Below, in pieces: positions 29,653-38,355 of a DNA stretch of 64,000 bases (within the stretch, counting starts at the first letter, position 1; the number at the start of each line of letters is the position of its first letter). Where the stretch lies: contig JAQBRS010000001.1 in the NCBI GenBank assembly GCA_028286395.1, positions 61,650 through 125,649 of the forward strand. The letters are read 5' to 3'. The notes under the pieces are model-generated. The model ran no database searches. It saw only the letters and a list, made by a program, of their open reading frames with translations, and was not told the origin of the DNA. This DNA is from Candidatus Saccharimonadota bacterium (GTDB lineage Bacteria > Patescibacteriota > Saccharimonadia > Saccharimonadales > Saccharimonadaceae). Both the position numbers and the translations under genes were made by a program.

Positions 29653-30762
29653 TTAGGCAGCAAGGTCCTCTTGCTTTGGTGGTTCAATTTTCGCGACTGT
29701 ATTGGTCATGCGCCACACGTTCTTTGGATTATCAGATAATGCTGCTTTCGCAAGCTTATATTGCACTTCCAATCCTTTTGCAGGAATCCACTCTTCGCCA
29801 CGCGCGAGTCGTACAGAGTTAAGGTGGTGCAAACGACGCATTTGAGCAAATTGCCTGTTGTCTTCACTCAGTTCCGCGGCACCGTATTCGGCGCGATCAC
29901 GGCCAGTTACTTTTGCACCCATTTGTGATGCGGGGTCGTTGTAGTGCCACCATTCGTCCGCATACGGGGCAAGCCCAGCCGATGTCATGACGCTATATAA
30001 CAAACGACGGTTGTTTAATGCTTCAGTCTCGTCATCAGTCAGTTCATTTGAAAGAGACTTCTCTTCAAGGTAACGTAGCGCTGCTTCAGGTCCACCGTAG
30101 TCAAATCGTGTCGCAAAGTTAAGCATCTGCGCATTGCGGCGAATTAATTCACTACGTTGGATCTCAAGCGTATAGGCAGCTTGCCAGTTGTTAGGGTCAA
30201 TCGTGTCGAGTTTTGTATCAATTGCCTCGATTTCACTTTGAACCTCAGTGTTTACTTTCACGATCACCGCGTCAACTGATGCGCCAGTGTTATGTGGCGA
30301 CGGACGAGAGGGATCATACGAAGGAACAGAAACATATTTCTGTGTTTCGGTTGATAGTTGTTCTTCGGTCCAATCAGGATGTTGCGCCTTTAGGCCATTT
30401 TCGTATTGTTCGTAGAGAGCACCCTGTACTTCGAGGCTGCGGTACGCGTCCATAACCATAAGATAATTTCCTGCGGGTAAGGTATCTGCCGCTTTCTCAA
30501 GTTTCTCGGCGACGCCTTCGCGCACAAAGACGGCGATGTTACTACCCTCAAGTCCCCCACCATATGGTGAATTGTGGTGTTCGTTAGCGTAGACGGATGA
30601 TGTCAGGATATTTCGGTGTTCCGAGAACATACCAAGTGGAACGAGTGGCTCAAGCGTTCGCTCAGTCTCAACCATAGGAATTTCTTTCCAACCTGCAAGA
30701 GGTGGGATTTCCGGAATACTGGCTGTTTCTTGTCGTTGGAGGGTTTCTTGTTGGTGGGTCAT
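29653..30762 (-). CDS. D-Ala-D-Ala dipeptidase (VanX/M15D-like)
   Basis: MVMDAYRSLEVQ...SPHNTGASVDAVIV...EWWHYNDP. Confidence 0.8.
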   Translation of the reverse strand: MTHQQETLQRQETASIPEIPPLAGWKEIPMVETERTLEPLVPLGMFSEHRNILTSSVYANEHHNSPYGGGLEGSNIAVFVREGVAEKLEKAADTLPAGNYLMVMDAYRSLEVQGALYEQYENGLKAQHPDWTEEQLSTETQKYVSVPSYDPSRPSPHNTGASVDAVIVKVNTEVQSEIEAIDTKLDTIDPNNWQAAYTLEIQRSELIRRNAQMLNFATRFDYGGPEAALRYLEEKSLSNELTDDETEALNNRRLLYSVMTSAGLAPYADEWWHYNDPASQMGAKVTGRDRAEYGAAELSEDNRQFAQMRRLHHLNSVRLARGEEWIPAKGLEVQYKLAKAALSDNPKNVWRMTNTVAKIEPPKQEDLAA

Positions 30763-30798
30763 TTTTTAGCTTTATTTTGTAGCTTGGTTGATAGTTTT

Positions 30799-30827
30799 AT
30801 AATAGCAAAAAATAGTGCATTTGTCAA
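30799..30827 (-). promoter_or_regulatory. Promoter TTGACA-17-TATTAT of the VanX-like gene
   Basis: Hexamers with 17-nt spacer, TGC extended -10. Confidence 0.7.
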
Positions 30828-30903
30828 GAGCTTTATGGGGGTGAGGTAATCAGGAGGAGCAGACCCGGGGAGATGGCGGAATTGCCACCTCCCCGAAGGT
30901 ATG

Positions 30904-31206
30904 TCACCGAAGTGAAGCAGTACAGTCGAGCTTGTTCGGATAGGGTTGCCCCTGTGAGCCTGAGCCAGATCGTCCCTCTTCGGGGACTCGCTCGACGTCG
31001 AACAGGTGCATCTCTTCGAGATAGGCAACTGCTTGACGCACAAGTTCGTTTCCTGCGGACTTGAAGCCGAACCGGGCGGCGATATTACTTTCGAAGCCGA
31101 CGTCCTCCCCTGGCGTGTAGTCCACGTACTGGACGCACGACATGCCCTGACTTATGACTTTGTCGTACAGCTTATGGGCGTACTCAACAACGATGTCACT
31201 GGCCAC
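30904..31206 (-). CDS. Hypothetical 100-aa protein
   Basis: GTG start with AGGAGGAG SD and TTGCCT-17-TAAAAT promoter. Confidence 0.6.
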   Translation of the reverse strand: MASDIVVEYAHKLYDKVISQGMSCVQYVDYTPGEDVGFESNIAARFGFKSAGNELVRQAVAYLEEMHLFDVERVPEEGRSGSGSQGQPYPNKLDCTASLR

Positions 31207-31253
31207 TTTCTCCTCCTGATTTTGAATGTGCGAAAAAACTTCCGCGAGTCATC

Positions 31254-31282
31254 ATTTTACCCCCATTTGAAACGTGAGGCAA
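31254..31282 (-). promoter_or_regulatory. Promoter of the 100-aa ORF (TTGCCT-17-TAAAAT)
   Basis: Spacing and hexamers read on the minus strand. Confidence 0.5.
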
Positions 31283-31283
31283 C

Positions 31284-32969
31284 CTACATCTGTGACGGAA
31301 CTTCAATGCCTAGAATATCAAGTCCGTGAGTAAAAATCTGACTCACTTTCGCAATCAGCCCAAGTCGAGCTGTTTTCTGCTCGTCGGTGACATCACCAGT
31401 TGCAACGGGGGTAGCTTCATAATAACGATTCATCTCACGAGCAAGTTCGTACAAATACGAAGCGATGCGGTGTGGCTCAAGATCACGTGCGCTTAATCGA
31501 ACAACATTTGGGTAGTCCAAAAGTTTAGACATGACTGCTTTCTCGGCTTCGTAGTCGTATGAGTCAACAAGAAGCTCGCCCCTCCCATTTTCAGTCAAGA
31601 TTTTATTCAATCTTACCGCCGCATATTGGACATATGGTCCGCTGAATCCGCTGAGTGCAAAAATATGGTCCCAGTCGAAAAGAATGTTTGTTCGACGATC
31701 AGAAATAAAGTCGCTAAACTTAATCGCACCGAGGGCAATCTTTTTTACGTCTTCCTCATCAACACCGCGATCTTTCACGATTGTTCGAGCATATTCCTCT
31801 GCCCTATCAAGAAGTTCTTCCATAAGGATAACGCCTTTGCGGCTACTCATTTTTTCACGAGTGCCGTCTTCGTTCAGCTGATCAATCGTTCCAAACCAAA
31901 GGTGAATCAATTCGGTTGTAATTCCAAGTTTCTTCGCCATCGCAAATAGTTGCGAGAAATAAAATTGTTGTTCGGCACCAACGGCATAAATAACTTTGTC
32001 AGGGTGCCATTCTTGTTCACGATATAAAATCGTCGCAAGGTCACTCGTTGCATACAGCGCGGCGCCGTTAGATTTCTGAACAAGGAGTGGCACATCAAAG
32101 CCGAAGTCATCAAGGGGAACGATAATTGAATTGTCTTCGTTCTGAACGGCGACACCGCTTTCAAGTAGTACTTGTACTGCCTCTTTACCTTTTGGCGCAA
32201 AGAACGCTTCGCCAAGTTCAAACTCAGTCGATATTTTTAGACGATTCATCACATTGTGAATATGATCGAGTGAAATACGGTTAAATCGTTCGCTATACGA
32301 TTTCGCCGTTTCATCCCCGGCTTCAAACTTTAAAAGCCAGTCCTGTACTTGATCGGCAAGAACCGTTTCATCACGTTCTTTCTCTTCTTTTAGCGCTTTT
32401 TTGGTTTCAATATAGACACGTCCTAGTTCGTAAACGCCGTCTTTCTCAAGTGCTTCATCACTGCTAAATGCCAAGAATCCAGTGATCCAGATGCCGAGTG
32501 GCGCACCGTAGTCACCAAGATGATTATCGGTGATAACGTGCCATCCAGTGACATCCATGAGCCGCTTTGCAGCCCAGCCTTGGTTACCCGGACGAAGGTG
32601 TCCAACGCTATACGGCTTGGCCATGTTCGGACTTGGGTACTCAACGACAACGGTCTTACCTGCGCCCTCTTGGTTACCTCCAAATGTGTCGCTCCACTGA
32701 GCAGACAAAGTTTTTGCAATCGTTGACGCAGCAACACGAAAGTTAATAAAGCCGGGTCCCGCAATAGAGACATCGGCATATTCACCCGTTTCGCGAAGCT
32801 TCGCTACGATCTCTTCGGCAACCTCGCGTGGGTTTTTGCTGAGTCGGCCTGCGAGTTGCAGGGCGATGTTTGTTGCGTAGTCACCAAACTCTGGTTCAGG
32901 ACGCGTTAATTGAACGGACGTTTCGACGTCAAACAATTCTTTAATAGTCTGAGAGATTTTTTCTTCCAT
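31284..32969 (-). CDS. argS: Arginyl-tRNA synthetase
   Basis: SPNMAKPYSVGHLRP; EKMSSRKGV; DALR C-terminal domain. Confidence 0.96.
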   Translation of the reverse strand: MEEKISQTIKELFDVETSVQLTRPEPEFGDYATNIALQLAGRLSKNPREVAEEIVAKLRETGEYADVSIAGPGFINFRVAASTIAKTLSAQWSDTFGGNQEGAGKTVVVEYPSPNMAKPYSVGHLRPGNQGWAAKRLMDVTGWHVITDNHLGDYGAPLGIWITGFLAFSSDEALEKDGVYELGRVYIETKKALKEEKERDETVLADQVQDWLLKFEAGDETAKSYSERFNRISLDHIHNVMNRLKISTEFELGEAFFAPKGKEAVQVLLESGVAVQNEDNSIIVPLDDFGFDVPLLVQKSNGAALYATSDLATILYREQEWHPDKVIYAVGAEQQFYFSQLFAMAKKLGITTELIHLWFGTIDQLNEDGTREKMSSRKGVILMEELLDRAEEYARTIVKDRGVDEEDVKKIALGAIKFSDFISDRRTNILFDWDHIFALSGFSGPYVQYAAVRLNKILTENGRGELLVDSYDYEAEKAVMSKLLDYPNVVRLSARDLEPHRIASYLYELAREMNRYYEATPVATGDVTDEQKTARLGLIAKVSQIFTHGLDILGIEVPSQM

Positions 32970-32998
32970 TGGTGACTATTATAACAGAGGTTACTTCA

Positions 32999-34582
32999 TT
33001 ACTTGCCAGCGGCAGCTTTAATCAGTCCCACGAAAAGCGGATGTGCCCGATACGGACGACTCTTAAACTCTGGGTGAGCTTGTGTTGCGACAAAGAACGG
33101 ATTGTTTTCGGCTTCAATATACTCCACCAACTTTCCGTCAGGTGACTTCCCACTAATGGTCAGTCCGCCTTTTTCAATATCTTTAAGAAATGCCTGGTTC
33201 ACTTCGTAGCGGTGACGATGTCGCTCGATCGTTTCCTCCGTTCCATACGCTAGCGCGGTCTTTGAACCTGCTTTTAGTTCAGCCGTATAGTCGCCAAGTC
33301 GCAACGTCCCACCAGTTGATTCTTTTCCTGCCTGACCTTCCATAATGTAGACAACGTTCTGCTTTGTGTCAGGATCGAACTCCGTGCTGTTCGCCTCTTT
33401 TAAGCCCGCTTTTCGAGCAGCCGCAATTACTGCTATCTGCAGTCCGAGACACAAACCAAGATATGGCTTTTTCTCATCTAGGGCATAGGTTGCGGCCCGA
33501 ATTTTTCCTTCGATTCCCCTACTACCAAAACCGCCAGGAACCAACAGTCCGTCCATTGTTTCGAAGTCTGCAACTTCAGCTTCTTCAGCGTTAATCCACA
33601 CTAGTTCTAGGCCAACTTTTTCTTGCCACGCAGCAGCTTTTAATGCTTCAAGAACTGAGATATACGTATCCTCATTATCAAGATATTTCGCAACCATACC
33701 AATGCGCACCTTTTGTTCGTAGGTCGCCTCTTGGGCATCGGCAAGCGCGCGCCATTTTGAAAGATCAGCCTTCTTGGTATTGCCCGTAAAACGTTCGAGT
33801 ACCGCATTAATCCCACTGGCATCAATCGTTAAAGGAATTTCATACACCGTCTTGGCATTTGAAAGCAAAATCACCGCATCATTACGCACGCCACTAAAGG
33901 CAGCGATCTTGTCAGCAATATTTCCAGGTGCAGGGTCATCGGTTCGAACAACCACGCAGTCTGGCACAATACCGAAGCCACGAAGATCGTTCAATGCATT
34001 TTGCGCAGGCTTTGATTTAAATTCTTTACTCGTCTGAATGAATGGCACGTAGACAACGTGAACATACATACAGTTCTCACGACCAACACGAGCGGCAAAC
34101 TCACGAATTGCTTCAACGTAGCTGAGTCCTTCGTAGTCCCCGACTGTTCCACCGATCTCAACGATATGCACTTCAGAGCCATCGGCAGCAAGCTGGATCG
34201 CATCCTGAATCGCACCCGTCAGATGTGGCACCAACTGAATCGTCTGGCCGTGGAACTTCCCTGCTCGTTCATCAGCGATAAGTTGGCTTAATAATTTGCC
34301 TGATAATGTCGCGTTCTTCTGCGTTAGTTCCAAATCCAAAAAACGCTCATAGTGACCAAGGTCAAGATCAGTTTCTGCACCGTCTTTTGTGACGAAACAT
34401 TCGCCGTGTTCTTTGGGGTTCAAAAGACCCGCATCTACGTTCAGATACGGGTCACATTTTTGAATAGACACCTTAACGCCTTTCGCTTGGAGAATTGCGC
34501 CGATACTGGCCGCGGTAATACCCTTACCGACTCCTGAAAGAACTCCCCCAGTTACAAAGATATACTTCTGTGTTGTTCCCAT
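32999..34582 (-). CDS. pyrG: CTP synthase
   Basis: KYIFVTGGVLSGVGKGITAASIG; GAT domain PYLGLCLGLQ; SD GGAGGTG. Confidence 0.98.
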   Translation of the reverse strand: MGTTQKYIFVTGGVLSGVGKGITAASIGAILQAKGVKVSIQKCDPYLNVDAGLLNPKEHGECFVTKDGAETDLDLGHYERFLDLELTQKNATLSGKLLSQLIADERAGKFHGQTIQLVPHLTGAIQDAIQLAADGSEVHIVEIGGTVGDYEGLSYVEAIREFAARVGRENCMYVHVVYVPFIQTSKEFKSKPAQNALNDLRGFGIVPDCVVVRTDDPAPGNIADKIAAFSGVRNDAVILLSNAKTVYEIPLTIDASGINAVLERFTGNTKKADLSKWRALADAQEATYEQKVRIGMVAKYLDNEDTYISVLEALKAAAWQEKVGLELVWINAEEAEVADFETMDGLLVPGGFGSRGIEGKIRAATYALDEKKPYLGLCLGLQIAVIAAARKAGLKEANSTEFDPDTKQNVVYIMEGQAGKESTGGTLRLGDYTAELKAGSKTALAYGTEETIERHRHRYEVNQAFLKDIEKGGLTISGKSPDGKLVEYIEAENNPFFVATQAHPEFKSRPYRAHPLFVGLIKAAAGK

Positions 34583-34665
34583 GTTTGTTTTCACCTCCAT
34601 GGGATTTTATTGTAGCACTATATACCCCCTACACGCTAGATGCAGGACGTTGTAGTATTGTCACT

Positions 34666-34681
34666 ACACTATATATAGCGT
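34666..34681 (-). promoter_or_regulatory. NrdR-box-like 16-bp palindrome upstream of pyrG
   Basis: ACACTATATATAGCGT, one mismatch from a perfect palindrome. Confidence 0.45.
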
Positions 34682-35869
34682 TTAGAGGATTTCTTCGATA
34701 GTGGAGCCGGGCTCGTACAAAGCAAGCGGACGATTGTCCATTGCCCATGCTTGTTGAATAGGAGTGACGATTTCCCATGAACGTAAGATTTCGGGACTAG
34801 TCGTGAAGATATACTTACGTCCACGGATTGCCTCAACAAGCACACGTTCGTAGGCATCAGGAAGTTTCGAGTCTTTCGCCACAATCTTTTCTTCAGCAAA
34901 GCTGTCTTCTGTTCCATCATGATAGCGAATAACGATTGCGCTTCCCTTGTGATCAAGGTTTTTGCCCGTCGTCAGGCGAAGTGGTGTCCCGAGCCATCGT
35001 TCGTCATTACTCGTCAGAAGGATACTCGCAAACGTTTCGGTCTGACTACCTGGATTTTTCACTTCCTCTTGATAGCCTTTATACTGAGCGCGTTTCGCAT
35101 CGGCAGGATTTGCGTCGTTCAGCTGCTCAAGGGCTTTGAAACGACGTGAGGCAATATCACCAATGGTAAACGGCCCCTTGAGGTCCATGAGCACTAATGA
35201 AAGGAGTTGCATCAAATGTCCTTGGATAAAGTCACGCAGCGCACCAGTTTCTTCATAGAAGGTTGCACGATCTTCGATACCTATTTTCTCGGTCGCAATG
35301 ATATCGACTGAAGCAACTGACGTATTACCCCAATGGTGTTCACTATTTTCAGCGTTTGAACGAAGCCTAACGACTTCTGCGGCAACTTCTTTCGCCATAT
35401 AGTGATCGATGCGATAAATCTGCGCTTCTTCGTAGTAGTGTCCCGTACGTTCGATAAAATCTTGTGCGGATGCCAGGTCAAATCCAAAGGGCTTTTCGAA
35501 TAGGAGCTTTACATTATTCGTGTTCAGCCCAGCGAGGCCCAAGAAGTCCACAATATCAGCGGCTGCACTTGGCGGGACAGAAAGATAGATTAATGCCTGT
35601 TCGTCCTCTTGAAGGTCAAGGTAGTGACGTAAACGGACATAATCCTCCGCTCGAGCAAGATCCATAGTGAAAATAGTTGTTAGATTAGTCAGTATTTCGC
35701 TGTCTGTCGCTGTTTCAACCAATTCCGCAACGTTTACATCACGTCGTGAGACACCGACGATAGAGAGGTCTTTGAATTCCCCACTTTGAACAATCTCTTT
35801 TAGAGCTGGTAGTAGTTTGCGACGACTTAAATCGCCAGTAATTCCGAATATAACAAGTTTTGTTTTCAT
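34682..35869 (-). CDS. zwf: Glucose-6-phosphate 1-dehydrogenase
   Basis: FGITGDLSRRKLLPAL; YRIDHYMAKE; 395 aa, short for family. Confidence 0.9.
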   Translation of the reverse strand: MKTKLVIFGITGDLSRRKLLPALKEIVQSGEFKDLSIVGVSRRDVNVAELVETATDSEILTNLTTIFTMDLARAEDYVRLRHYLDLQEDEQALIYLSVPPSAAADIVDFLGLAGLNTNNVKLLFEKPFGFDLASAQDFIERTGHYYEEAQIYRIDHYMAKEVAAEVVRLRSNAENSEHHWGNTSVASVDIIATEKIGIEDRATFYEETGALRDFIQGHLMQLLSLVLMDLKGPFTIGDIASRRFKALEQLNDANPADAKRAQYKGYQEEVKNPGSQTETFASILLTSNDERWLGTPLRLTTGKNLDHKGSAIVIRYHDGTEDSFAEEKIVAKDSKLPDAYERVLVEAIRGRKYIFTTSPEILRSWEIVTPIQQAWAMDNRPLALYEPGSTIEEIL

Positions 35870-35916
35870 TATCTTTATTATACCTCATCCGATACTTTAT
35901 TTTGTATAGTGTATAT

Positions 35917-35945
35917 TTGACGTAAAAGGTTTAAATTGGTATAAT
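35917..35945 (+). promoter_or_regulatory. Promoter TTGACG-17-TATAAT
   Basis: Exact 17-nt spacer. Confidence 0.75.
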
Positions 35946-35995
35946 ATGCATGTTCCACTGACCAGTGAGACACCTACGGATGAAGGGAGTGGCGC

Positions 35996-36418
35996 GTGAA
36001 CACCGCCAAAAGTGAATACGTCGTCAACCCGACAGACGTGGACGCAATTTTCAGCCTGCAGAACATTGAAGACTACTTCACGCGAGTGACCGTTTGCCTT
36101 CGAACCATGTCAGGTACCACCTACGAGATCGACTTCCTCCCCGGCCCGATCCTAAGAGGATTCCACCGAGGCAAGGAAGTGAGCTTTCGACACGTGAACT
36201 ACGTGTACACCGAGCTCAACCAGCCACCTGTGAAGCTCAAGAACCAGTTCGCCTACTTCACAGGAGCGCTCGTACCACGGATCCACTTCTACGGCGTCCT
36301 CCCACAAGAGGATGAGGATCCCCTCGACGGCGAGAAGACAACCGTGTCGAGATCCCCGGGATTCCTGGACCCGGCAGTGATGGCACTGGTCATCGATTGG
36401 AAGAAATTCGTGGCCTAG
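35996..36418 (+). CDS. Hypothetical 140-aa protein
   Basis: GTG start, GAAGGGAG SD, promoter and terminator hairpin. Confidence 0.7.
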   Translation: MNTAKSEYVVNPTDVDAIFSLQNIEDYFTRVTVCLRTMSGTTYEIDFLPGPILRGFHRGKEVSFRHVNYVYTELNQPPVKLKNQFAYFTGALVPRIHFYGVLPQEDEDPLDGEKTTVSRSPGFLDPAVMALVIDWKKFVA

Positions 36419-36424
36419 AGCCCG

Positions 36425-36460
36425 AAAACCCCCGCGGCGCAGCAATGCGCCCGGGGGTTT
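36425..36460 (+). terminator. GC-rich hairpin terminator
   Basis: AAACCCCCG...CGGGGGTTT flanking a GC-rich loop. Confidence 0.65.
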
Positions 36461-36477
36461 CTCAATTTCTGAGGGCT

Positions 36478-37071
36478 TTATCCTAAGAATGTTCCGGGAA
36501 CAGGATCACCAAACCGAGCATCTTTGACATCAATGATGCCCCGCACGCTCATCTTTGGAAAATCTCGCTGATAGATGACATCAACAGAGCCAAAGACGGC
36601 ATCTTTCCAGTCAAAACCAAGTTTTTCAGTGGCACTGCGGACGATTTCTTCGGTTTCAGCTTCAATCTCGATATATGGCTTAATCCACGGCCACTCGTCG
36701 ATCACAACCTCGGCGCCATCAACGTACCAGGTTTCACGACGGCTTTCTTGCAACGTAATATACTTCCAGCCGGCTTCAGAGAAAATCTCCACCGTCGTGT
36801 CAAAGTCCCCAACCGTCGTTTCGATCTCTTTCGTGCTATCGATTGTGGTTGTTTCGTCAGGCAAAGAGCGTCGTTTAAATGTCAGGGTAGTCTTATCCCC
36901 TTCATCACGAATACGAATGAAAGAGTTTTCTGCCGCGTGGTGTTCTTCCTCAATCAATGCGCGTTTCATCAGACGCATCGGGTGCTCAAGTGTTGCACCG
37001 GCAGTCTTTAGACGGCTACGAATATCCTCGACATCAACATCGACGAACTTTACTTCAATTTCCGACTTCAT
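36478..37071 (-). CDS. CYTH-domain (class IV adenylate cyclase/triphosphatase-like) protein
   Basis: EIEVKFVDVD...FIRIRDEGDKTTLTFK...EIEAETEE. Confidence 0.8.
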   Translation of the reverse strand: MKSEIEVKFVDVDVEDIRSRLKTAGATLEHPMRLMKRALIEEEHHAAENSFIRIRDEGDKTTLTFKRRSLPDETTTIDSTKEIETTVGDFDTTVEIFSEAGWKYITLQESRRETWYVDGAEVVIDEWPWIKPYIEIEAETEEIVRSATEKLGFDWKDAVFGSVDVIYQRDFPKMSVRGIIDVKDARFGDPVPGTFLG

Positions 37072-37072
37072 A

Positions 37073-38065
37073 CTATTCAGACTTCGGCGTGCCAGCGTTG
37101 ACTTCGTAGCTTGTATTGGTTGCTTCAAAGAAGTTCACCAGTTGGAGTGTGTCGTTTGCGCCAGCCATCCACTTCGCAGGGTTTGAAACCTTGTAGTGAG
37201 GTTCGAATCCAAGCTCTTCCAGGCGACGGTCAGCCAAGTACTTCACGTATTGGTTGATGTAGTCGCTGTTCAGGCCGAGGATACCGTTAGGAAGTAGGTC
37301 CTTGTTGTAATCCTGTTCCATTTCAACGCCATCAATAATCATCTGCTTGATTTCGTTTGCGAATTCTTCAGTTTGCAAGTCTTCGTTTTCTTCAAGGACA
37401 GTCAGAATCAAGTTGATACCAAACTTAAGGTGCAGTGATTCGTCACGAACAACCCAGTCAATCAGGCTGGCGAAGTTACGAAGCAGGTTCCGCTGACGGA
37501 AGCTTAAGGCAACCATGAAGCCACTGTAAAACCAGATACCTTCAAGAATGATATTGTACGCAACCAGGTTACGAACAAAGTCCTTCTTACCTTCTGTTGT
37601 CGCGATGTCGAGCGTTTGTTCAGTCATGCGCTTGATGTAACGAGTCTCGAATTCTTCCTTACGTGCCATTGATGGGGTATCAACGTGCGCATCGTAGGCA
37701 AGTTCACGATCAATTGGGAATGTCTCGAGGACATACTCAAATGACATACAGTGGTTTGCTTCTTCCCACATCTGCTTTGCGAGGTACAGGTGACACTCTG
37801 CGGCATTAACATAAGGATACACGCCAAATGCTAAGGCTTTATTAACAAGAAGCTCATTAGGGTTGAAGTAGCTCATAAGGAATGTCACCGCGTGACGCTC
37901 TTCTTCGCTCATCTTCTTCCAGTCTGAAAGATCTTGTCCTAGTTGGATCTCATTAGGAAACCAAGTGTTTGCAACAGCTTGATTGTAGAGATCCATTGCC
38001 CACTTATATTTCACCGGTTTCAGGAGTAATCCGTCCTGAATACCTGTTCCTAAAATTCCTGCCAT
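37073..38065 (-). CDS. nrdB: Ribonucleotide reductase small subunit, class Ic-like
   Basis: Ferritin-like ligands E71, E102, H105, E175, E209, H212; F109 at radical Tyr position. Confidence 0.93.
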   Translation of the reverse strand: MAGILGTGIQDGLLLKPVKYKWAMDLYNQAVANTWFPNEIQLGQDLSDWKKMSEEERHAVTFLMSYFNPNELLVNKALAFGVYPYVNAAECHLYLAKQMWEEANHCMSFEYVLETFPIDRELAYDAHVDTPSMARKEEFETRYIKRMTEQTLDIATTEGKKDFVRNLVAYNIILEGIWFYSGFMVALSFRQRNLLRNFASLIDWVVRDESLHLKFGINLILTVLEENEDLQTEEFANEIKQMIIDGVEMEQDYNKDLLPNGILGLNSDYINQYVKYLADRRLEELGFEPHYKVSNPAKWMAGANDTLQLVNFFEATNTSYEVNAGTPKSE

Positions 38066-38091
38066 GTTCCTCCTAAGTTTTTATTCAACGA

Positions 38092-38265
38092 TTATTGGCA
38101 GCTGTCGCACATTGTAAGATCTGCTGGATCGAGCGGTGCTGCGGTGACGCCACGAGATGCTGCGTCTTCATTAGCTTGGATCTGAGCATTAGCCATCGCT
38201 GCGTCGATTGCGGCTAATTTCTCGTCTAGGCTCATTGTGTCGTTGATGATTGTTGATGCGTTCAT
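38092..38265 (-). CDS. 57-aa small protein ending in CxxC, candidate NrdA redox tail in trans
   Basis: MNASTIINDTMSLDEKLAAIDAAMANAQIQANEDAASRGVTAAPLDPADLTMCDSCQ; AAGGGG SD before ATG; between nrdA and nrdB. Confidence 0.75.
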   Translation of the reverse strand: MNASTIINDTMSLDEKLAAIDAAMANAQIQANEDAASRGVTAAPLDPADLTMCDSCQ

Positions 38266-38355
38266 TTCTGAAGTCCCCTTATTCTTTACTATATTCTTTT
38301 TTAATTATGTTTTGCTTTGAGTGATTCTGCGGATCTATGTTTTCGTCGTCATAGG

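Noticed and set aside
36575-37186. 203-aa plus-strand ORF
   Set aside because: Antisense to the CYTH gene and the end of nrdB; Ser-rich composition typical of antisense reading.
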